Origin: GCA-2683825 sp965662355
Lineage (GTDB): Bacteria; Planctomycetota; UBA1135; GCA-002686595
Direction of reading: 5' to 3'
Assembly: GCA_965662355.1 (NCBI GenBank)
Contig: CBFIHP010000007.1
Span: forward strand, 218,859-282,858
DNA: 64,000 nucleotides
A model generated the notes under the pieces. The model was not told the origin of the DNA. It searched no databases and saw nothing but the letters and a program-made list of their open reading frames with translations. Of this stretch, positions 35,239 to 42,179 are shown in pieces. Each line of letters opens with the position of its first letter. Position 1 is the first letter of the stretch. A program made the position numbers and the translations under genes.

Positions 35239-35820
35239 TCAGATCGCGACGACCTGCACGAGCGCCTTCCCGAAACGGAAGCCGGCCGCATCGTCGAAGG
35301 CGGTGACGAGCTTGCCGTCACGCTGGAGCTGGGTACCGGTGTAGCGAGCGCCCGCTTTCTCCAGAGCCGACTTTGCGGCGGGATCGCCGGTGACCTTCTT
35401 CTTGGCCACGACGCCTGCCGCGGCCAGCAGGGAAACCCCCTGGCCCCAGGCGCCTATCAGCTTGTCCTGGGCCGCCGCCTCCGCCACCAGACGCCGCGCG
35501 TCGGGGTTTTCGGCCATCTCGAGGGATCCGGGACCGCCGACGACGAGGACCCCGGCGTGATCCTCCATTTTGGCCTCCGAGAGCTTGCCGTCGGCCTGGA
35601 GCTCATCCTGCATGTCCCCCACGATGAGGTCCTCGTCGTTGGACGAGACCGTCGTCGTGCCCACGTGGACATTGAAGAGCGCCGAGCGCGCATAGCGCAA
35701 GGTCGTCTCCGCATATCCGTTGGCGGGCACGAGAACCAGGATCGTGCTTTCGTAGCGGTGGATGACAAGCCCGTGCTCGTCGAGCTCAGCGTCGCTGGTT
35801 GCTGCTTCCTTGTCGGCCAT
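35239..35820 (-). CDS. DJ-1/PfpI-fold protein lacking the nucleophilic cysteine
   Basis: The 193-residue protein has the class I glutamine amidotransferase-like fold of DJ-1/PfpI. The N-terminal strand ILVLVPANGYAETTLRYA, the acidic strand-loop (DHAGVLVVGGPGSLEMAEN) and the elbow region are visible. At the elbow, where family members have IxxICHGP, this protein has KLIGAWGQGVSLLAAAGVV, so no Cys or His is present. Protease, glyoxalase or deglycase chemistry is therefore unlikely, and a binding or regulatory role is more plausible. There is no signal peptide. It lies 47 bp downstream of the beta-propeller gene on the same strand. Confidence 0.75.
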   Translation of the reverse strand: MADKEAATSDAELDEHGLVIHRYESTILVLVPANGYAETTLRYARSALFNVHVGTTTVSSNDEDLIVGDMQDELQADGKLSEAKMEDHAGVLVVGGPGSLEMAENPDARRLVAEAAAQDKLIGAWGQGVSLLAAAGVVAKKKVTGDPAAKSALEKAGARYTGTQLQRDGKLVTAFDDAAGFRFGKALVQVVAI

Positions 35821-35867
35821 GTCGTGGGAATTGCGCTGCTGCGCGCTCGTGCGCTATTGGGCGGGAT

Positions 35868-36842
35868 CTAGGCGGGGAGTTCGAACACCGTGGCGCGGGT
35901 CTCCTCGGCGAGGAGTCCAGCCCCCTGGGAGACTTGCCAGGCGATGCGCTCGTCGAGCCCGGGCAGGGTCATCTCGCCGAGGCTACGCCCCGAGAGACCG
36001 TCTCGCACGGCCAGCATGGCGCCATTGGCGACGTAGAGCTTGCCGCTGTCCATCGAGATGCTCGTGTCGAGGAGCTCGTCTGCTTCCTCGCCGAGGGCCT
36101 CCCGCCAGAGCGGATAGGCCTCGTCGCCATCGGTCCGGAAGGCCTCGAGACGGATCTCCTCGGGCCCCGAAGGACGGTGCATGGTCGGAACACGGTTGCC
36201 GACGAGCAGGACCATGAGCCCCTCGCCGCAGACCATGTCGTGGATTACCGGATACTCGGGCTCGGCAAACTGGCTGACGAAATCGCCGCTTTCGACGTCC
36301 AGGCGCAGGATGCCCTGGCGCTTGCGATTACCGTCGGTGTACACGAGGTACACGTGGGGCCCGACGCGGCTGATGATGTGGTAGCGCTCATCGAGCCGCG
36401 AGAAGCTCCAGACTTCGAACATCGGCGAGGTCATGATGCCTGCGACACGGCCCGGTGTGACGGTGACACACATGTCGCCGCCCACGATGGCCTGGTCGAA
36501 GGCCTGGATCTCGCTGGCGCCGATCAGCTCGCCCGCCTCCAGGTTCATGCGAGCGATGCGGTGCCCGGCGCTGCTGGGCCCGAGCACGACGATGTCATCC
36601 TCGTCCCCCAGTCCGGCCCCGAAGCCGCGGCCGTAGCCGACCTCGCAGGGCGAGACCCACAGGGGCTCTCCGCTGGTGCGGTCGAAGGCCCCGAGCTTGC
36701 CGGGGATCACGTCATCGATCCACTTGCCCCCCGCGGGGGGGTCGTAGCCGTGAAGGAACACCGGCCCCGACCCGCCGATGGCAATCCCGTCGATCTCTCC
36801 CTGGAACTCACGGCTCCAACGCCTGCGTGCTGTGCGCGCCAT
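35868..36842 (-). CDS. PQQ-like beta-propeller protein, cytoplasmic
   Basis: The 324-residue protein shows repeated blade-like units of the PQQ/Kelch-like type (GKLGAFDRTSGEPLWVS, HRIARMNLEAGELIGASEI, QGILRLDVESGDFVSQFAEP, LAVRDGLSGRSLGEM). There is no signal peptide and no quinoprotein dehydrogenase residues, so a scaffolding or binding role is more likely than catalysis. I chose ATG 36842; the frame continues to 36875. A strong inverted repeat lies 19 bp upstream. The DJ-1-fold gene follows on the same strand. Confidence 0.75.
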   Translation of the reverse strand: MARTARRRWSREFQGEIDGIAIGGSGPVFLHGYDPPAGGKWIDDVIPGKLGAFDRTSGEPLWVSPCEVGYGRGFGAGLGDEDDIVVLGPSSAGHRIARMNLEAGELIGASEIQAFDQAIVGGDMCVTVTPGRVAGIMTSPMFEVWSFSRLDERYHIISRVGPHVYLVYTDGNRKRQGILRLDVESGDFVSQFAEPEYPVIHDMVCGEGLMVLLVGNRVPTMHRPSGPEEIRLEAFRTDGDEAYPLWREALGEEADELLDTSISMDSGKLYVANGAMLAVRDGLSGRSLGEMTLPGLDERIAWQVSQGAGLLAEETRATVFELPA

Positions 36843-36860
36843 GGCGGAATGGTACGAACT

Positions 36861-36891
36861 TTGGGGCCCAGACAAACATTTCGGGCCCCAA
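36861..36891. repeat. Perfect 9-bp inverted repeat between fusA and the beta-propeller gene
   Basis: TTGGGGCCC (36861-36869) and GGGCCCCAA (36883-36891) flank a 13-nt loop. It sits 22 bp after the fusA stop and 19 bp before the next ATG. No T-run follows on the minus strand (the bases after the stem read AGTTCG), so it is not a classic intrinsic terminator. It may be a hairpin in the 5' leader or an operator. Confidence 0.65.
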
Positions 36892-36913
36892 CAGTAGCGC
36901 AGTTTCTTGCCGA

Positions 36914-39019
36914 CTAACCCTCGAGGATCTTGGTGGCGAGGGCACGGGGCACCGGGCGGTACTCCTCGAGCTCCATCGAGTAGGAGCCGCGCCCCTGGGT
37001 GGCCCCACGCAGGGCGGAGGAATAGGCGAACATCTCGGCGATGGGGACGAAACCGCGGACGATACGCTGATCGTCCAGGGACTCGATCTCCTTCACCTCA
37101 CCCCGCCGGGAGTTGAGATCGCCGACGACGCTGCCGAGGAATTCCTCGGGCGCGCGGACCTCGATCTTCATGATCGGCTCGAGCAGGGTCGTGTTGCCCT
37201 GGATCGCCTCGCGGAAGCCGTGAACGCCGGAGGCATGGAAGGCCAGTTCGCTGGAGTCGACGTCGTGGGCCTTGCCATCGAACAGCACGGCGCGCACGTT
37301 CACGAAGGGGTACCCGGTCTTGCCGCCGCCGGCGATGGCCGCGCGGATACCGGCTTCGACCGCCGGGATGTACTCGCGGGGGACGTTGCCGCCCTTGACC
37401 TCGTTGACGAACTCGAGCGCACCGTCCTCGGGCTGGCCGATCTCGAAGCGTAGGTTGGAAACGGCGAACTGACCCTTACCGCCGGACTGGCGGACGTACC
37501 GCGATTCAATCTCGCGCGGTTTGGTCAGCATTTGCTTGTAAGCGACCTTCGGACGACCCGTGAGGACGTTGCAGTTGAACTCACCCTGGATGCGGTTGAC
37601 GACGACTTCGAGGTGCAGCTCGCCCATGCCGGAGATGACGAGTTCGCCCGTCTCATCGTCCGAGCGGGCCCGGAAGGTCGGATCTTCGCGCATCATGCGC
37701 CCGATGACTTCCGAGAGCTTGTCGCGGTCCACCGACTTCTTGGGCTCGATCGACATCGAGATGACAGATTCGGGGAACTTTATCTCCGAGAGCTGGATCG
37801 GATGGTCGTCGTCACAGAGCGTGTCGCCGGTCACCGTGCGCTTGAGGCCCAGAACGGCAGCGATGCCGCCGGCGGGGATGCTGTCCACCTGCTGGCGCTT
37901 GTCGGCGTGGACCTGAACGAGTCGACCGATGCGCTCGTGCTTTCTCGTGCGCGGGTTGTAGAGCTTCTGGCCCTTCTCGAGGACACCCGAGTAGACGCGC
38001 ACGAAAGTCAGGTCGCCGGTGGACTCGGCGATCGTCTTGAAGGCCATCAAGCAAAGCGGGTCGCCGTCGTCGGCATTGCGCACCTCGGGCTCGTCCGTCT
38101 TGGGGTTGATGCCTTCGATCGGGGGGATGTCGACCGGGCTCGGAAGATAGTCGAGCACGGCGTCCATCAGGAAGCGCACGCCCTTGTCCTTCAGGGCCGA
38201 ACCGCAGAGCACCGGGGTGATCTCCATGTTGAGCGTGCCGGTGCGAATCGCGCGTTGAAGCAGGTCGACCGGGACCTCTTCGTCTTCGACGAAAAGGTCC
38301 AAGAGCTCCTCGTCGAACTCGGCCGCGGTCTCGCATAGCTCGTGGCGATGCATTTCGACGTCTTCGCGCAACGACTCGGGGATCGGCACCTCGTGGTAGG
38401 CACGGCCCGAGCTTTCGTCATCGAACTCGTACATCTTCATGGCGACGAGATCGACGATGCCGTTGAAGTCCTTCTCGGTGCCGACGGGCATCTGCAAGGT
38501 GATGGGGCGCGCGCCCAGGCGATCGACGATGCTCTGGATGGCCTTGTAGTAGTCCGCTCCGACGCGGTCCATCTTGTTGATCAGGCAAATTCGGGGCACC
38601 CGATAGCGGTCGGCTTGGCGCCAGACCGTCTCCGATTGGGCCTCGACGCCGGAAACGGCGTCGAAGACGGCAACCGCGCCATCGAGAACACGCAGCGAGC
38701 GCTCGACCTCGGCCGTGAAGTCGACGTGGCCGGGCGTGTCGATGATGTTGACCTCGTGCTCCTTCCACTCGACGCTCGTCGCTGCCGATTGGATCGTGAT
38801 GCCGCGTTCGCGCTCTTCCTCGAGGAAGTCCATGGTCGCCTTCCCGTCGTGGACCTCACCGGTTCGGTGGATCTTCGCCGAGAGAAACAGTATCCGTTCG
38901 GTTACCGTGGTCTTGCCGGCATCGATGTGGGCCATGATGCCGATGTTGCGACGACGGCGGAGACCACCATCAGTTGGCGGGGTTTGGGAGCGGAGCTTGT
39001 CTTGGACGGCGGGTGCCAT
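36914..39019 (-). CDS. fusA: Elongation factor G
   Basis: The 701-residue protein read from ATG 39019 has the GTPase motifs AHIDAGKTT (30-38), RGITIQSAATS, DTPGHVDF and NKMDRVGADY. The domain II/III regions (LKRTVTGDTLCDD, SGMGELHLEVVVNRIQ) and the domain IV tail are also complete. EF-G is the GTP-driven translocase of the ribosome. The frame is open upstream to 39214 but without similarity. It stands apart from any str operon (no rpsL, rpsG or tuf nearby), and planctomycetes often have several EF-G paralogues, so this may be a secondary copy. All key residues look intact. No Shine-Dalgarno sequence is obvious. Confidence 0.95.
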   Translation of the reverse strand: MAPAVQDKLRSQTPPTDGGLRRRRNIGIMAHIDAGKTTVTERILFLSAKIHRTGEVHDGKATMDFLEEERERGITIQSAATSVEWKEHEVNIIDTPGHVDFTAEVERSLRVLDGAVAVFDAVSGVEAQSETVWRQADRYRVPRICLINKMDRVGADYYKAIQSIVDRLGARPITLQMPVGTEKDFNGIVDLVAMKMYEFDDESSGRAYHEVPIPESLREDVEMHRHELCETAAEFDEELLDLFVEDEEVPVDLLQRAIRTGTLNMEITPVLCGSALKDKGVRFLMDAVLDYLPSPVDIPPIEGINPKTDEPEVRNADDGDPLCLMAFKTIAESTGDLTFVRVYSGVLEKGQKLYNPRTRKHERIGRLVQVHADKRQQVDSIPAGGIAAVLGLKRTVTGDTLCDDDHPIQLSEIKFPESVISMSIEPKKSVDRDKLSEVIGRMMREDPTFRARSDDETGELVISGMGELHLEVVVNRIQGEFNCNVLTGRPKVAYKQMLTKPREIESRYVRQSGGKGQFAVSNLRFEIGQPEDGALEFVNEVKGGNVPREYIPAVEAGIRAAIAGGGKTGYPFVNVRAVLFDGKAHDVDSSELAFHASGVHGFREAIQGNTTLLEPIMKIEVRAPEEFLGSVVGDLNSRRGEVKEIESLDDQRIVRGFVPIAEMFAYSSALRGATQGRGSYSMELEEYRPVPRALATKILEG

Positions 39020-39214
39020 GGTGATGAAGGAGGTAGGAGCGATCTGCCCACTAGAGAGGATCGGAGAGGCCGGATGTCGGGGCCTTCTGCCGGCAAAAAG
39101 CGGAGGGTTTCGAATCAAGGAGAAGCGCCCTTTCGGACGGATCCCCCCACGATTTGAGCGAACTAGCCTAGTCCGGGCCCAATTGGTGTCAATGACCCCA
39201 GAGCAAGCTTTCAC

Positions 39215-40027
39215 TTAATGTTCGGAAACAGGCGAATTGTCAGCCTGCGCAGAAACAATTGTTCCGAGCCGCAATTCGCCTTTCTCGACACGTCTACCGT
39301 CCTCCAAATAGCTGGAGAAGCGCATGGGAATGCCCTCGGAGGAGGGATCGTGCAGGTAGAGATCGAGACGATCCGTGCGCCCGAGATGGGTGCCGGCACC
39401 GAGCGAGTCCCCTACCTCGACGGCCAGCCCTTCGCGTTCGATACCGCGCAGGACCAGGGCCTCCTCGGGGGCGACGTCGAGCACCATCACGAGACGCTCT
39501 TCGAAGCCGGGGACGGCATCGATCGCCCGCACCGTGGCGGCGCAGGGCGCGAGCACCTCGCCCGCCTCGGTCCGTTGCAGACCCACCCCAAAACGGGTTT
39601 CGGGCCGCAAGACCAGGGGATTCTCGCGATACCGGTTCCCGGCGAAGATCACCGACCACTCCTCGGAAAAGGGCAACTGGAAGGTGACGAGGCTGGCGTG
39701 CCCCTCGTGGGAGGAGGGATAGGGAAAGGGAAAGACCGACCACCAAAGGCAGGCCGACAGGGCGATCCAGCCCTTCAGCCGTCCGCGCTGGAGCAGCGGC
39801 AGGTGCGTCGCTCCCCACACGAGCGAGATCGCGAGCAAGAGCGCCGCCAGCAAACCGGGCACGAACCACAGCCCGTAGATCTGCACCGGCCGCTCTCCCC
39901 CCGGGCGCAGGGCGAGGTAGAGGGTCATGCACGCGGCGAGGCCACACACCGAAAACCCGAGCTTGGCCCAGAGCTCGTAGGTCTCCGTGGCGGGCGCCAG
40001 CGTTTCTTTCGACGAGGAGGAACTCAC
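39215..40027 (-). CDS. Membrane protein with a degenerate M23-peptidase-like domain
   Basis: The 270-residue protein has three or four N-terminal helices (GFSVCGLAACMTLYLAL, WFVPGLLAALLLAISLVWG, GWIALSACLWWSVFPF). These are followed by an M23/lysostaphin-like beta domain: LPFSEEWSVIFAGNRYRENP, VLAPCAATVRAIDAVPGFE, LAVEVGDSLGAGTHLGR. The zinc ligands of active M23 enzymes (HxxxD and the HxH of HLHxH) are absent; the latter position reads LDLYLHD. It is therefore probably a non-catalytic envelope protein. Its start overlaps the HMG-CoA reductase stop by 4 bp, so translation is coupled. Confidence 0.65.
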   Translation of the reverse strand: MSSSSSKETLAPATETYELWAKLGFSVCGLAACMTLYLALRPGGERPVQIYGLWFVPGLLAALLLAISLVWGATHLPLLQRGRLKGWIALSACLWWSVFPFPYPSSHEGHASLVTFQLPFSEEWSVIFAGNRYRENPLVLRPETRFGVGLQRTEAGEVLAPCAATVRAIDAVPGFEERLVMVLDVAPEEALVLRGIEREGLAVEVGDSLGAGTHLGRTDRLDLYLHDPSSEGIPMRFSSYLEDGRRVEKGELRLGTIVSAQADNSPVSEH

Positions 40028-41223
40028 GTGTCACTCCCCGAGGGCCGATTGCGTCCGAGCTTCTCGTGGGCTGCGACAAACTCGTGGGTGCAGAAAGAGG
40101 CCAGGAGCGAGAGATCTCCGGCCAGAATCGTCGCCGCCAGGATCTCGGCGAAGGGGTTCGCGCCGCCCTTGCCGCGCACACCGAGCAGGTCGAGGCACTC
40201 CGCGGCCGTCCCCTGACCGGATCCTCCCCCGACCGTGCCAACCAAGAGGCAGGGCAGGTAAGCGCTGGCGTAGAGATCTCCCGCGTCGGTCTCCTCGAAG
40301 TCCAGAAGCCCGGTTGCACTTTCCGTCAAGTACGCCACGTCCTGTCCGCAAGCGATCATCACCGCCGCCAGCCCATTGGCCGATTGCACCAGCTGGTTTT
40401 CGGTCGAGAGCCGCGCGAACCCAACCTGATAGGTGCGGTGGATGCGCACGAGATCGGCCGGCGCCACGCGCAGGATCGCGCGCAGCTCGGAGGCGGGAAT
40501 CGTCACATCGCAAACGACCGAACGACCGCGGCCAGTCAGAAAGCTGGAGGCGTTGGCGCGCTTCTCGACGTCTTCGCCATGGACATAGCGCTCGGTGGGA
40601 TCGGTCTCTTCCGCCAGCAGGTTGGAGGCCAACTCGGCCGCGTGGGCCGCCATGTTGATCCCGATCGCATCCGCCGTTTCAAACCCCAAGCGCAGGATCA
40701 GGCGCCGGCCGATCGGTTCGGGGACGACGTCCAGCAGCTTGCCGTGGGAGGTGATCCCGCGGGTCAGCTCACGCATGCGCGGCACGAGCTCGCGCGCGAC
40801 GCGGGCCGCATCGACGGCATCGGAGGCGCTTCGGTAAACGAGTACGGGATGCTGGGAGAGCCGCTCCTGAACAACGCGCGCACGCGCTGGAGTGCCAGCG
40901 TTCATGGCCTTCATCCCGCGCGAGTAGGAAGCCACCATCGCGCCCTCGGTCGTCGCCATCGGGACGCACACTTCGCGCACACCTTGGGACGTGTCCACCA
41001 CGAGCGGTCCGGCCAGTCCAACGGGAACCTGCGCGTAACCCACGAGGTTCTCCACGTTGCCGCGCGCCTGGTCGAGGGGCACGGGCTTGCCGGCCAGGTG
41101 TTCGAGAGGGCGGCCGGTCAGACTCGTGCACAGCTCGCGTCGGGCGGCGATCGCTTCGCTGGAATAGTCGTCCTCGCTGGAGCGCGGAATTATCAGGCGG
41201 GGTCGTTTCGGGGAACTCATCAC
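40024..41223 (-). CDS. Class I hydroxymethylglutaryl-CoA reductase
   Basis: The 399-residue protein has the class I HMG-CoA reductase core. ENLVGYAQVPVGLAGPL and PMATTEGAMVAS carry catalytic Glu93. DAIGINM (185-191) follows. Lys221 lies in GEDVEKRANASSF, Asp295 in ACGQDVAY, VGTVGGGSGQGTA is present, and His386 is in AAHEKLGRNR. The expected reaction is four-electron reduction of HMG-CoA to mevalonate with NADPH. There is no membrane domain, as in archaeal and bacterial class I enzymes. Bacteria mostly use the MEP pathway, so this predicts a mevalonate branch. No other mevalonate gene is in the window. The leader upstream contains hairpins (41249-41313). It is coupled to the M23-like gene downstream. 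Confidence 0.9.
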   Translation of the reverse strand: MMSSPKRPRLIIPRSSEDDYSSEAIAARRELCTSLTGRPLEHLAGKPVPLDQARGNVENLVGYAQVPVGLAGPLVVDTSQGVREVCVPMATTEGAMVASYSRGMKAMNAGTPARARVVQERLSQHPVLVYRSASDAVDAARVARELVPRMRELTRGITSHGKLLDVVPEPIGRRLILRLGFETADAIGINMAAHAAELASNLLAEETDPTERYVHGEDVEKRANASSFLTGRGRSVVCDVTIPASELRAILRVAPADLVRIHRTYQVGFARLSTENQLVQSANGLAAVMIACGQDVAYLTESATGLLDFEETDAGDLYASAYLPCLLVGTVGGGSGQGTAAECLDLLGVRGKGGANPFAEILAATILAGDLSLLASFCTHEFVAAHEKLGRNRPSGSDT

Positions 41224-41248
41224 TTCTTCCGCGAAGCTTGATGGGTCA

Positions 41249-41267
41249 CCCCGGCACTCGCGCGGGG
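41249..41267 (-). promoter_or_regulatory. Short hairpin in the HMG-CoA reductase leader
   Basis: CCCCG (41249-41253) pairs with CGGGG (41263-41267) around a 9-nt loop, 25 bp upstream of the HMG-CoA reductase ATG on the minus strand. It follows the terminator-like hairpin at 41271-41313, so the leader has two consecutive stem-loops. Confidence 0.4.
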
Positions 41268-41270
41268 AGA

Positions 41271-41313
41271 TTAAAAAGAAATGGGGCTGGAGGAGGAAGG
41301 ACGCTCCAGCCCC
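41271..41313 (-). terminator. Terminator-like hairpin in the HMG-CoA reductase leader
   Basis: Perfect 10-bp arms GGGGCTGGAG (41283-41292) and CTCCAGCCCC (41304-41313) enclose an 11-nt loop. On the minus strand they are followed by the T-rich ATTTCTTTTTAAT (41282-41270). The only minus-strand gene downstream is HMG-CoA reductase, 48 bp away. No minus-strand gene ends immediately upstream, because guaD runs the other way. It therefore looks like an attenuator rather than the end of a transcription unit. Confidence 0.7.
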
Positions 41314-41586
41314 AGGATCCAGCGGACTCCATCCCTAGGAGGCCATCACGAAGCACGTTTCCGAACGTCGGCCCGCTTCTCGTCTCTCAGGCGGTTTCCA
41401 AGTGAGGAGGGTATCGGGGGAGGAAACCTTGCTAGGAGCCGACGCTCGCTCTTTTTCCGCTGGTTCCTTTCCCCTCCTCTAGGGCCCCCCAACAGGGTTT
41501 TTCAACCCCGTTTCCAGGGAAGAAGAGCTCCCGCTCGCTGCCGGAGCCTTGCGAATCAAGCACCTTGCCGCTGAACTCGTCCCGCT

Positions 41587-42054
41587 ATGCCCCCCGGAGC
41601 CGCAATGCGAGAAGCCCTGCGCTTGGCACGCGAATCCATCGACTCGGGCGGTGGCCCCTTCGGCGCCGTCGTCGTCCGCGGCGACGATATCGTGGGCCGC
41701 GGCCGCAACCGGGTCGTCGAGAGCCAGGACCCCACCGCCCACGCCGAGGTCCTGGCCATCCGGGACGCCGCCCGCACCCTCGGGACCCACGACCTGGCAG
41801 ATTGCACGATCTATACCAGCTGCGAGCCCTGCCCCATGTGCCTCGCCGCGATCTACTGGGCCCGCCTGGGACAGGTCGTCTACGGAGCGCTACGCACGGA
41901 CGCTGCCGCGGTAGGCTTCGACGATGAACTCATCTACGAGGAAATCGCCCTGCCCCCGGAAAAGCGCAAGGTGGCCTTCGAGCGCGAAGGCCAGGCCGAG
42001 GCCCTCGAGGTGCTCGAAGCCTGGAAGCGGAAGCCCGATCGGCTGGAGTACTAG
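41587..42054 (+). CDS. guaD: Guanine deaminase (cytidine-deaminase-fold nucleoside deaminase)
   Basis: The 155-residue protein has the zinc and catalytic motifs HAEV (His52, Glu54) and PCPMC (Cys82, Cys85). The stretches GGPFGAVVV, DPTAHAEVLAIRDAAR, TSCEPCPMCLAAIYWAR, DAAAVGFDDELIYEEI and the C-terminal -EY end closely follow Bacillus-type GuaD rather than TadA. The reaction is guanine + water to xanthine + ammonia. The length is almost that of the Bacillus enzyme. It is divergent from HMG-CoA reductase and convergent with the carboxypeptidase gene. The first ATG is chosen; a second ATG lies at codon 7. Confidence 0.85.
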   Translation: MPPGAAMREALRLARESIDSGGGPFGAVVVRGDDIVGRGRNRVVESQDPTAHAEVLAIRDAARTLGTHDLADCTIYTSCEPCPMCLAAIYWARLGQVVYGALRTDAAAVGFDDELIYEEIALPPEKRKVAFEREGQAEALEVLEAWKRKPDRLEY

Positions 42055-42179
42055 AGACGAGCAATACGCTCGTCCCGGCGCTGTGTGGTTCTAAACCTCG
42101 GCGGGTCGTCGAAGAGTGGTGCGGCACTTTCGAGAGCAAGAACTGCGGGTGGTGTGCGACTCCGTAGCGGACGTATCTC

